In this document: positions 16,359 through 23,276 of the stretch, piece after piece | How positions within the stretch are numbered: position 1 is the first letter of the stretch | Layout: the number at the start of each line of letters is the position of its first letter | DNA from: JBFMFB01 sp040752115 | Lineage (GTDB): Bacteria > Pseudomonadota > Gammaproteobacteria > Burkholderiales > Sulfuricellaceae | Assembly: GCA_040752115.1 (NCBI GenBank) | Contig: JBFMFB010000028.1 | Coordinates: forward strand, 1-28,467 | DNA: 28,467 nt | Direction: 5' to 3' | Translations under genes and position numbers: made by a program | Notes under the pieces: generated by a model | What the model was told of the DNA's origin: nothing | Seen by the model: the letters and a program-made list of their open reading frames with translations, nothing else | Databases searched by the model: none

Positions 16359-16904
16359 TCAGACGTGGAGGAAATTCTCGCGGTAATACTTGAGTTCGCC
16401 GATGGATTCGTAGATATCCGCCAGCGCCTCGTGCTTGTTTTCCTTCTTGAAGCCGTCGTAAACCGATGGTTTCCAGCGCTTCGCCAGTTCCTTGATGGTG
16501 GAAACGTCGAGGTTGCGATAGTGGAAATACGCCTCCAGTTTCGGCATGCAGCGCGCCAGAAAACGCCGGTCCTGGCAAATCGAGTTGCCGCACATGGGCG
16601 ACTTGCCAGGCGCGATGTGCTCCTGCAGGAATGCGATCATGCGCGCTTCCACTTCAGCCTCGTCAAGAGCGGAAGCCTTGACCTTGTCAATCAGGCCCGA
16701 TTTGCCGTGAGTCGCCTTGTTCCATGCGTCCATTCCGTCCAGCACCGCATCCGGCTGATGCACCACCAGCACCGGCGCCTCGGCGACGGTATTCAGCTCG
16801 CCGTCGGTCACCACCAGCGCCACCTCCAGGATGCGGTCGCTGTCCGGATTGAGTCCGCTCATTTCCAGATCGACCCAGATGAGGCGATTGTTGTCTTGTG
16901 CCAT
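16359..16904 (-). CDS. orn: Oligoribonuclease
   Basis: 181 residues, full length. Essential 3'-5' exonuclease that degrades dinucleotides, including pGpG from cyclic di-GMP turnover. DEDDh residues are all visible: D12 and E14 (WVDLEMSGL), D112 (NSICQDRRFL), H158 and D163 (KHEALADI). First gene of the minus-strand run orn, glgP, greB. It is divergent from the M48 protease gene with a 65-bp gap that must contain both promoters, although no clear hexamer pair is seen there. Confidence 0.97.
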   Translation of the reverse strand: MAQDNNRLIWVDLEMSGLNPDSDRILEVALVVTDGELNTVAEAPVLVVHQPDAVLDGMDAWNKATHGKSGLIDKVKASALDEAEVEARMIAFLQEHIAPGKSPMCGNSICQDRRFLARCMPKLEAYFHYRNLDVSTIKELAKRWKPSVYDGFKKENKHEALADIYESIGELKYYRENFLHV

Positions 16905-16969
16905 AATACGTCCTGCCGATAAGTGAAGCTGCTAATTGTGTCATACCCTGCCGACACTCGTCATCTACC

Positions 16970-18247
16970 GTGAGCCCAGCCCAAACCTTTACCGCCGTCT
17001 TCCTCGCCGTCGTCGCCCTGACCACATCGGCACGACTGTGGCTGGCGCTGCGCCACATCCGGCATGTGCGCGCGCACCGCGGCAGCGTCCCCGCGGATTT
17101 CGCGCGGAACATCACCCTGCCATCCCACCAGAAGGCTGCCGACTATTCCATCGCAAAAACACGGTTGGGCATCGCCTACGCGCTACTGGAAACGGCATCG
17201 CTGCTGTTCTTCACGCTGGGCGGAGGACTGCAGGGTCTGGCCGATTTCTGGCAATCCCTGCTCGGAAACGGGCTGCTGCGCGGTACGGCGCTGATTCTCG
17301 GCATGTTCCTGATCATCAGCGCGCTGGAACTGCCGTTGAATCTCTACCGCACCTTCGTCATCGACGCCCGCTTCGGCTTCAACAAGATGACGCCGCGCCT
17401 GTTTTTCGCCGACCTCCTCAAGCAGGCGGCGCTCGCCTTCCTGCTGGGCGTCCCACTGATTCTGGCGGTGCTGTGGCTGATGGCGGAAATGGGCGGCTAT
17501 TGGTGGCTGTATGTCTGGCTGGCGTGGGCGGCGTTCAACCTGCTGATCCTCGCGGTTTATCCCGCCTGGATCGCGCCGCTGTTCAACAAATTCACGCCGC
17601 TGGCGGATGCGGCCCTGGCCGCACGCATCGAAGCGCTGCTCGACCGGTGCGGCTTCAAGTCCAACGGTGTGTTCGTCATGGACGGATCGAAACGCACCAG
17701 CCACGGCAACGCCTACTTTACCGGCTTCGGCGCGACCAAGCGCATCGTGTTTTTCGACACTCTGCTCGAACGCCTCGACGGCGCCGAGATCGAGGCCGTA
17801 CTTGCCCACGAGCTCGGCCATTTCAAGCGGCGCCACGTGATCAAGCGCATCGCCTGGATGTTCGCCGTGAGTCTCGGCGGGCTGGCGCTGCTCGGCTGGC
17901 TGATGCCGCAGCCCTGGTTCTACCAGGGGCTGGGTGTGACCACTCAGGGCACGGACACCGCTCTGCTGCTGTTCCTGCTGGCGGGTCCGGCATTCACCTT
18001 CCTGTTCCAACCGCTCGTCAGCCTGCACTCCCGCCGGCACGAGTTCGAAGCGGACCGCTATGCGGCGCAGAATGCCAGCGCCCAAGACCTTGCCCGCGCT
18101 CTGGTGAAACTGTACAACGACAATGCCGCGACACTCACGCCCGACCCGCTGCACTCGCTCGTCTACGATTCCCATCCCCCTGCAGGCCAGCGCATCGCCC
18201 ATTTGCGCCGTCTGGGCGATGGCGCTTTCGCCGGGCAGCGCGCATAA
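16970..18247 (+). CDS. M48 (Ste24-type) integral-membrane metalloprotease
   Basis: 425 residues starting at GTG (16970-16972). Zinc protease of the inner membrane with several hydrophobic segments (about residues 5-25, 62-90, 103-125, 150-200, 293-315, 328-350). The catalytic site is HELGH (280-284), and E358 in EFEADRYA is the third zinc ligand, both as in CAAX protease Ste24. Bacterial members probably take part in membrane protein quality control; no prenylated substrate is implied. It is divergent from orn, and followed by a repeat element, a small cytochrome and rsgA. orn, this protease and rsgA being neighbours is a recurrent betaproteobacterial arrangement as far as I recall. Confidence 0.92.
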   Translation: MSPAQTFTAVFLAVVALTTSARLWLALRHIRHVRAHRGSVPADFARNITLPSHQKAADYSIAKTRLGIAYALLETASLLFFTLGGGLQGLADFWQSLLGNGLLRGTALILGMFLIISALELPLNLYRTFVIDARFGFNKMTPRLFFADLLKQAALAFLLGVPLILAVLWLMAEMGGYWWLYVWLAWAAFNLLILAVYPAWIAPLFNKFTPLADAALAARIEALLDRCGFKSNGVFVMDGSKRTSHGNAYFTGFGATKRIVFFDTLLERLDGAEIEAVLAHELGHFKRRHVIKRIAWMFAVSLGGLALLGWLMPQPWFYQGLGVTTQGTDTALLLFLLAGPAFTFLFQPLVSLHSRRHEFEADRYAAQNASAQDLARALVKLYNDNAATLTPDPLHSLVYDSHPPAGQRIAHLRRLGDGAFAGQRA

Positions 18248-18250
18248 TTT

Positions 18251-18413
18251 TAGAAAAAGCGTTTTAACCACGAATGACACGAATGTTCACGAATCATCAT
18301 GACGTTACTCACGGAGCCGCGCCCACCTGGATGGTGTGCCGCAAATTGGTCACGCTTCACTGTTCTTATTCGTATTTATTCGTGTCATTCGTGGCCCAAT
18401 ACTGTTTTTAGGA
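18251..18413. repeat. CACGAAT inverted-repeat element, copy 4
   Basis: Begins four bases after the protease stop codon: TAGAAAAAGCGTTTTAACCA then CGAATGACACGAATGTTCAC units. The right arm (about 18365-18413) has ATTCGT units and ends ATTCGTGGCCCAATACTGTT, then TTTAGGATGA. The centre contains a CCACC-TGGA-TGGTG hairpin. The next gene starts about 35 bases beyond. This is the clearest single copy of the family. Confidence 0.82.
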
Positions 18414-18447
18414 TGATTCCGTCCGGGCCACTGCCACCGGAGTTCGC

Positions 18448-18759
18448 ATGAAGACACTGTTTGCCTCGATCACCCTGCTGCTGGCGGCGATGCCGCTTCA
18501 CGCCGATCCTTTCGAAAATGGCGATCCGAAAATCGGCAAGACGCTGGTGGAAAAATCCTGCACCGCCTGCCACGTTTCGATGTTCGGCGGTGACGGCTCG
18601 AAAATCTACACCCGCCCGAACCGCAAGATAAAGACCGCCCAGCAGCTCATCGCCCGCATGCGCGTATGCAACACCAATGCCGGCGCCGGCTGGTTCCCGG
18701 AAGAGGAGATGCACGCAGCGGCATATCTCAACCAGGCCTATTACCATTTCAAACAATGA
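18448..18759 (+). CDS. Small periplasmic c-type cytochrome
   Basis: 103 residues. Signal peptide MKTLFASITLLLAAMPLHA, then a single haem-attachment motif CTACH at residues 38-42. The C-terminal helix EEEMHAAAYLNQAYYHFK resembles the last helix of cytochrome c domains. A second cysteine (MRVCNTN) is not part of a haem motif. The axial methionine is not obvious (M45 in CHVSMF or M88 in EEEM). The start ATG has CGGAG seven bases upstream, outside the repeat element. Flanked on both sides by copies of the CACGAAT element. Electron donor or acceptor unknown. Confidence 0.87.
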   Translation: MKTLFASITLLLAAMPLHADPFENGDPKIGKTLVEKSCTACHVSMFGGDGSKIYTRPNRKIKTAQQLIARMRVCNTNAGAGWFPEEEMHAAAYLNQAYYHFKQ

Positions 18760-18764
18760 ACCTG

Positions 18765-18937
18765 GAAAAAGCGATTAACCACAAATTTGCACGAATAAAC
18801 CACGAATGTTCACGAACAATCAATGAATTAACCATTCCCGCCCGGCCCACCCGTTGGGTGAGGCGAAATTATGTTCTAACTATTTGTGTTCATTCGTTAA
18901 AATTCGTGTCATTCGTGGTCAACTGTCGTTTTAAGGA
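18765..18937. repeat. CACGAAT inverted-repeat element, copy 5
   Basis: Left arm starts GGAAAAAGCGATTAACCACA then AATTTGCACGAATAAACCAC and further CACGAA units. The right arm (about 18882-18937) carries ATTCGT units and ends ATTCGTGGTCAACTGTCGTT, then TTAAGGATGA. The centre has a CACCC-GTT-GGGTG hairpin (about 18849-18861). The AAGGA of its right edge lies just upstream of the rsgA ATG at 18941 and is the only visible ribosome-binding sequence for it. Confidence 0.82.
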
Positions 18938-18940
18938 TGA

Positions 18941-19807
18941 ATGGCTGAATTGCTGAACGGCCAGGTCGTCGCCGCCTTCGGCCGCCGCTTTGCGGTGGAA
19001 CTGGCCGACGGCCAGACGGTTTCCTGCGTCACCCGCGGCAAGAAAGGCGGCATCGCCTGCGGCGACCGGGTGTCCATCGCGCTGACCGGGCCCGCCCAAG
19101 GAGTAATCGAAGCCGTCGCTCCCCGCGCCACCCTGCTCTACCGTTCGGACCCCTTCAAGGAAAAAATCATCGCCGCCAACGTGACACAGATCGTCGTTGT
19201 GGTAGCCGCGGTGCCCAGTTTCTACGAAGAACTGGTCAACCGCTGCCTGGCCGCCGCCGAAGCCGCCGGCATCAGGGCGCTGATCGTGCTGAACAAATGC
19301 GATCTCGCCGAAGAAACCAGGGCGGCGCTGGATGCCCTGCGGCTTTACCGCGAGCTGGGCTACACCGTGCTGCCGCTTTCCGCACTGCAAAGCATCGAGC
19401 CGCTGCGTCCTTGGCTGAAGGGCCAGACCAGCGTGCTGGTGGGCCAGTCGGGCATGGGCAAGTCCAGCATCATCAACGCCCTGCTGCCGGATGCAGGGGC
19501 GCGAACGCGGGAAATCTCGCAAACCCTCGACTCGGGCAAACACACCACCACCTGGGCCCAGCTTTACCACCTCGATGGCGACAGCCACATCATCGACTCC
19601 CCCGGTATGCAGGAATTTGGCCTGCACCACCTGAGCCACGACCAGCTCGACCACGCCTTCGTCGAATTCCGCCCCTACCTTGGGCGGTGCAAATTCAACA
19701 ACTGCCGGCATGTTTCCGAACCTGGCTGCGCCGTGCTGGAAGCCGCCGCAGCGGGGAACATCGACGCGCGCCGGCTGGCGGCGTACCAGAAGCTCGCCGG
19801 CGCTTAA
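18941..19807 (+). CDS. rsgA: Ribosome small-subunit maturation GTPase RsgA
   Basis: 288 residues. Circularly permuted GTPase that checks late 30S subunit assembly. Order of motifs as expected for the permuted fold: N-terminal OB domain (residues 1-65), G4 NKCD (118-121), G1 GQSGMGKSS (168-176), G3 DSPG (219-222), and a C-terminal zinc site C250, C255, H257, C263 (GRCKFNNCRHVSEPGC). The ATG at 18941 overlaps the edge of a repeat element whose AAGGA serves as ribosome binding site. Its stop codon overlaps that of the convergent DUF302 gene by three to four bases (TTAA). Confidence 0.96.
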   Translation: MAELLNGQVVAAFGRRFAVELADGQTVSCVTRGKKGGIACGDRVSIALTGPAQGVIEAVAPRATLLYRSDPFKEKIIAANVTQIVVVVAAVPSFYEELVNRCLAAAEAAGIRALIVLNKCDLAEETRAALDALRLYRELGYTVLPLSALQSIEPLRPWLKGQTSVLVGQSGMGKSSIINALLPDAGARTREISQTLDSGKHTTTWAQLYHLDGDSHIIDSPGMQEFGLHHLSHDQLDHAFVEFRPYLGRCKFNNCRHVSEPGCAVLEAAAAGNIDARRLAAYQKLAGA

Positions 19808-20277
19808 TGCGCCTTGGCCGGCAAGTCGCGCACCGTTTCCAGAACGGTCCGCAAATCCTGCTCCCAGCGGGCGAACACCTCGGTCAGCTCCGGCTGTGGG
19901 AACAACGTGGCCAGATAAACCGGGCTGGCGCTGACCAGCAGCGTATCGCGCCCCTCGGCAAATACCAGAATCTGCAACGGGAGATAGGGAATCAGCTCCG
20001 GAAACTGCCGGGACAGCGACCGAATCTCTTCCGCCTTGCCGAAAAACACCGCCTTGTAATTCTCGCTCAGATACCCCATCAGCAGCAGACCGAGATCCAC
20101 GTTTTTCACCTCGGCAACGGTGTATCCCTGAGACCGGATGGCGGACTGGGCCGCCTCCAGCGCGGCCGGGAAAGGCAGGCCGGTTCGCACCATCAGCAGA
20201 TTTTCCGCCAGCAGCGGAGCCGGGGCCAGCAGCAGAAAAACGGCCAGCAACCAGCATCTCAACGTATCTTTCCTCAC
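19804..20277 (-). CDS. Exported DUF302 protein
   Basis: 157 residues. Signal peptide MRKDTLRCWLLAVFLLLAP (cleavage near LLA-ENL), then one DUF302 domain: FPAALEAAQSAIRSQGYTVAEVKNVD, a YKAVFFGK strand and a C-terminal segment with YLPLQILVFAEGRDTLLVSASPVYLATLF. DUF302 is a small alpha/beta domain of unknown biochemical role, common in periplasmic proteins of sulfur- and metal-oxidising proteobacteria. The start is GTG at 20275-20277, overlapping the stop of the di-haem cytochrome gene by 4 bp (GTGA), so the two are coupled. The upstream partner also ends in a DUF302 domain. Confidence 0.87.
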   Translation of the reverse strand: MRKDTLRCWLLAVFLLLAPAPLLAENLLMVRTGLPFPAALEAAQSAIRSQGYTVAEVKNVDLGLLLMGYLSENYKAVFFGKAEEIRSLSRQFPELIPYLPLQILVFAEGRDTLLVSASPVYLATLFPQPELTEVFARWEQDLRTVLETVRDLPAKAH

Positions 20278-21353
20278 CTGACGGTCTCCTCCAGAATGGC
20301 TAGGTAAGCCGCATGCAACTGCTCGATGGCCGGGGCGAGGCCGTCGTTATTGAACAGCGCACCCACCGCCAGGGGATTGACTGCCATGACCTGCACCGCT
20401 CCGTCCCGTTCGACGACCGTTAGCCGGCCGGGCAGGAACAATCCCCAGCGCGGGTCGGTCGCGAGGGGCTTGTCAAGAAGCTCGAAACTGCCGAAATAAA
20501 TGACCCGCTGCCCCGGCGCTTCCAGCCCGCGTTCGACCAGGCCGATTTCCAGCGGCTGCTCGCGGATCAGCCGGAAGTTCCGGGTGGCCACTGCGCGCTT
20601 CACCTTGGCCAGCGTCGTGCCGAAATCGTACGGCGACTGCGCGGACAGCACCGCCCTGACATCCCGCGGCGTTGCGCTCTGGCTTGCCGCGACCCGGCGC
20701 TCGAAGGTGCGGACGTAGCTCACCACGTCGTCGATATCCTCCTCCCGCAGCCCGAACTTCAGGAACGACTGCATGGGCGTGCCCTTGCGCCCATGCACCA
20801 GGGTGGTCTTGATGATCTGGTCGGAAGCTGCCGCAAGATAGCCGGCATTGTTCAGGGCGGGAGCGACGATGGGCTGATCGCGCGGGCGCGAGAAGGTGAC
20901 GCCGGTGCCGGCGCCGCCTTCGCCATTGGCGCCATGGCACTCGGCGCAATAGGCATCGTATAGCACCTTGCCGCGTTCCGGATCGCCCTGCGCCGACCGC
21001 TCGGCGAGCCTGGGCCGCTGGGTCGCCCAGCTTCGCATGAACTGGACGATCGCATCGACTTCCTCGTCGCGCAGGTTCGGATAGGCGGGCATCACCCGGC
21101 CCGGCCGGCCGAGGCGGATGGTTTTGAACAGGTATTCGTCGCTGACGCTGTTCTGGAAATCCGGCAGCGCCAGTGGCACGCCGATGCCGCCGTCGCCGGC
21201 CGCACCGTGGCAAGCCGCGCAGTTGAGCGCGTAGAGTCGGGCGCCATCCCCGCTTCTTGCGCCCTTGGCCGGCATGGGGGCGCAAGCGGCGAGGATAAGC
21301 GCGCCGACAAGCGCCAGGCATAAAAGTACGAGTTTGCCGCGGATGGCTTTCAT
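20274..21353 (-). CDS. Lipoprotein di-haem cytochrome c fused to DUF302
   Basis: 359 residues from the ATG at 21351-21353; an upstream in-frame ATG would precede the signal peptide by 15 polar residues. Lipobox LAAC gives Cys24 as the lipidated residue. Two class I cytochrome c domains follow: CAACH (45-49) with likely axial Met88 (RVMPAYP), and CAECH (136-140) with likely Met194 (GTPMQSF). From about residue 237 to the end is a DUF302 domain (FGTTLAKVKRAVATRNFRLI, VIYFGSFELL, LTVVERDGAVQVMAVNPLA). The protein is expected to be periplasmic and membrane-anchored. It is coupled to a stand-alone DUF302 gene. Redox partner unknown. Confidence 0.88.
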   Translation of the reverse strand: MKAIRGKLVLLCLALVGALILAACAPMPAKGARSGDGARLYALNCAACHGAAGDGGIGVPLALPDFQNSVSDEYLFKTIRLGRPGRVMPAYPNLRDEEVDAIVQFMRSWATQRPRLAERSAQGDPERGKVLYDAYCAECHGANGEGGAGTGVTFSRPRDQPIVAPALNNAGYLAAASDQIIKTTLVHGRKGTPMQSFLKFGLREEDIDDVVSYVRTFERRVAASQSATPRDVRAVLSAQSPYDFGTTLAKVKRAVATRNFRLIREQPLEIGLVERGLEAPGQRVIYFGSFELLDKPLATDPRWGLFLPGRLTVVERDGAVQVMAVNPLAVGALFNNDGLAPAIEQLHAAYLAILEETVR

Positions 21354-21397
21354 GGCTCTTGCATTCTTCGACAATTCGATGCGATCGGCCTGCACCA

Positions 21398-21425
21398 TTG
21401 CAGAATGACTACCACTTAAGATAAG
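21398..21425 (+). promoter_or_regulatory. Weak candidate promoter for the metallophosphoesterase gene
   Basis: TTGCAG (21398-21403) and GATAAG (21420-21425) with a 16-base spacer, about 30 bases before the ATG at 21457, in the divergent gap with the cytochrome gene. Weak match, by eye only. Confidence 0.25.
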
Positions 21426-21456
21426 GTTCCGAACTCGGCAATAGGTTCAAAATTTT

Positions 21457-22329
21457 ATGCGAAATCAAGCCTTAGGCTGGCTACTGTGGCTGTACGCCTT
21501 GAACGGCTTCGCCGGGCAGGCGGGGGGAAATGCGCAGCCGGAGTCGGTGCTGCTGGCTGCAGGCGACATTGCCCAATGCGGCGTACCGGGCGCAGCGCTG
21601 ACGGCGGCCTTGATCGAAAAAACGCCGGGTGTGGTGCTGGCGGTCGGGGATCTGGCCTACCCGAAAGGCTCATCCAGGGATTTCGAGCGATGCTTCGCGC
21701 CCACCTGGGGAAAGTTCAAGGAGCGGATTCTGCCGGCTCCGGGCAACCACGAATACCTCACTCCCGGCGCGGCGGGCTACTTCGAATACTTCGGCAACCG
21801 CGCGGGAGAGGCCGGCAAGAGCTTCTACAGCGTCGACCTCGGACAATGGCACATCGTCTCGCTCGACAGCAACATCGACGCCGGCCCCGGTTCCGACCAG
21901 CTCCGGTGGCTGGAACAGGATCTGGCAGAAAGCCGCCACGCCTGCGTGCTGGCGTTCTGGCATCACCCGCGCTTCAGCTCGGGCAGGCACGGCAACAACG
22001 CCGGCATGGCGGCGGCCTGGAAGGCGCTTTACGAACGCGGAGCCAGCGTGGTCATCTCAGGCCACGATCACAATTACGAACGTTTCGCGCCGCTCGATGC
22101 AACCGGGAGGCCGGACGCGGCCCGCGGCATCCGCTCCTTCGTGGTCGGCAGCGGTGGCGCCAAGCTGTACGACTTCGGCGTACGCGACGAATCCAGCGAA
22201 GCCTGGAACGGCTCCTCCTGGGGCGTGCTCAAGCTTTCCCTCTATCCCGATCGCTACACCTGGGAGTTCGTCCCGGCCGGAGAAGGCAAGTTCCGCGACT
22301 CGGGAAGCGGGCGCTGTGTGAAACCCTGA
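21457..22329 (+). CDS. Exported calcineurin-like metallophosphoesterase
   Basis: 290 residues with a signal peptide (MRNQALGWLLWLYALNGFAG). The metal-binding blocks of the family occur in order: AAGDIAQCG (usual GDxH replaced by GDIA as in purple-acid-phosphatase-like members), GDLAYPKG, APGNHEY, FWHHPRFS and SGHDHNYERF. The overall pattern (GDLAYP, GNHEY, GHDHNYER) is that of the purple acid phosphatase/alkaline phosphatase-like branch, so a periplasmic phosphomonoesterase or phosphodiesterase is likely, substrate unknown. It stands alone, divergent from the cytochrome operon and followed five bases later by a MITE-like element. Confidence 0.87.
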   Translation: MRNQALGWLLWLYALNGFAGQAGGNAQPESVLLAAGDIAQCGVPGAALTAALIEKTPGVVLAVGDLAYPKGSSRDFERCFAPTWGKFKERILPAPGNHEYLTPGAAGYFEYFGNRAGEAGKSFYSVDLGQWHIVSLDSNIDAGPGSDQLRWLEQDLAESRHACVLAFWHHPRFSSGRHGNNAGMAAAWKALYERGASVVISGHDHNYERFAPLDATGRPDAARGIRSFVVGSGGAKLYDFGVRDESSEAWNGSSWGVLKLSLYPDRYTWEFVPAGEGKFRDSGSGRCVKP

Positions 22330-22334
22330 TTCAG

Positions 22335-22475
22335 CAGGGTGTTGAAAAACGTAGCGAGAGGGCGTCAGGCAAGGAGAAAACAGGCGAGAAAGCGGAGTTT
22401 ACATGAGGTAAATGAGCATTTCGACCCTGTTTTCGACACGGCATCACGCCCTCGCAGTAGTTTTTCAACACTCTG
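22335..22475. mobile_element. 141-bp MITE-like inverted-repeat element
   Basis: Terminal inverted repeats: left CAGGGTGTTGAAAAACGTAG followed by CGAGAGGGCGTCA, right (reverse complement) CAGAGTGTTGAAAAACTACT followed by GCGAGGGCGTGA; about 30 bp each, imperfect. The 4-base sequence TCAG is found immediately on both outer sides (22331-22334 and 22476-22479), a possible target duplication. No protein is encoded. From memory, GTGTTGAAAAAC-ended repeats of this kind are dispersed in several proteobacterial genomes. It lies between the converging ends of the metallophosphoesterase and the 87-residue protein gene, whose TGA stop coincides with the outer TCAG. Confidence 0.75.
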
Positions 22476-22739
22476 TCAGTTCGAGTCTGACAAACGCTTC
22501 TGCACCTGCTCCACCAGCGCCTCGCAGCAGCCCAGCACTTCGAGGTTCAGGCCATCGTAGCTGGGTCCGGTGCACACGAAATGCGGCCCCTGGTTGTGCT
22601 CCTTGCAATAGATGTCCTCGACCCGGTCCGCGACCGAAGCCATGATGCTGCGCAGCGTCGCCGCTTCGGCGGGATCCTCGACATCATTGGGATCCACTGC
22701 CTTGCCGTTGATTTCAAACGCAAATGGTATGCCGCTCAC
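22476..22739 (-). CDS. Small hypothetical protein with conserved-looking cysteines
   Basis: 87 residues, family not recognised. The start is GTG (22737-22739) with an excellent AAGGAG six bases upstream. Cysteines at IYCKEH, FVCTGP and LGCCEAL could bind a metal or haem, but no standard motif is present. No signal peptide. The stop codon lies in the 4-base repeat that flanks the MITE-like element, so the natural C-terminus may have been altered by that insertion. Located 30 bp after the tyrosine phosphatase gene and probably the last gene of the uvrB transcript. Confidence 0.72.
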   Translation of the reverse strand: MSGIPFAFEINGKAVDPNDVEDPAEAATLRSIMASVADRVEDIYCKEHNQGPHFVCTGPSYDGLNLEVLGCCEALVEQVQKRLSDSN

Positions 22740-22769
22740 TTCAATCTCCTTGTTGAAAAATTCAAACCG

Positions 22770-23276
22770 TCAGACGCCTCGCCCGTCCGCTTCATAACAC
22801 CCGTCCAGCTCGGCGCTGCGAATTTCTTCCAGCAACCCCCGCGCCGCATCCTCCACCAGATCCAGCACGTGTTCGAACCCCTGCGCTCCGCCGTAGTAGG
22901 GGTCGGGCACCTCATCTGCGTCGAAGTTGCTGCTGAATTCCAGGAACAGCCGCAACTTTCTGGCATGCTCGGGCGGGCAAAGCTGCTGCAGGATGGACAG
23001 GTTGTGCCGGTCCATCGCCAATACATAATCGAATTCGTGGAAATCCTCGACCCTCACCTGGCGACCGCGCAAGCCGGAAAGATCGTAGCCGCGCTTCGCC
23101 GCCATGGCCTGGGAGCGCCGATCTGGCGGCTCGCCGATGTGGTAGTCGTGCGTACCGGCGGAATCCGCCTGAATCCGGTCCGCCAGCCCGGCCGCCTCGA
23201 CCTGGTGGCGAAAAACTCCTTCCGCCGTGGGCGAGCGGCAGATGTTGCCCATGCAGACAAACAATACTTTAGTCAT
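22770..23276 (-). CDS. Low-molecular-weight protein-tyrosine phosphatase
   Basis: 168 residues. Cytoplasmic phosphatase with the N-terminal P-loop VCMGNICRSPT (nucleophile C8, R14, S15) and the general-acid loop DPYY (D125-Y128). Related enzymes such as Wzb and YwlE dephosphorylate tyrosine kinases of polysaccharide export or protein arginine phosphates, but no such partner is nearby. Its start ATG overlaps the uvrB stop by eight bases (ATGACTAA), so it is translationally coupled to uvrB. Confidence 0.94.
   Translation of the reverse strand: MTKVLFVCMGNICRSPTAEGVFRHQVEAAGLADRIQADSAGTHDYHIGEPPDRRSQAMAAKRGYDLSGLRGRQVRVEDFHEFDYVLAMDRHNLSILQQLCPPEHARKLRLFLEFSSNFDADEVPDPYYGGAQGFEHVLDLVEDAARGLLEEIRSAELDGCYEADGRGV

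Noticed and set aside
13623..16922. 1099-codon plus-strand open frame opposite greB, glgP and orn
   Set aside because: All three minus-strand genes are unmistakable; the plus frame is His/Arg/Gln-rich shadow sequence.
18251..18413. CACGAAT repeats considered as a CRISPR array
   Set aside because: Units are 8-10 bases with no constant repeat of 25-40 bases and no spacers of equal length; the two arms are inverted relative to each other.
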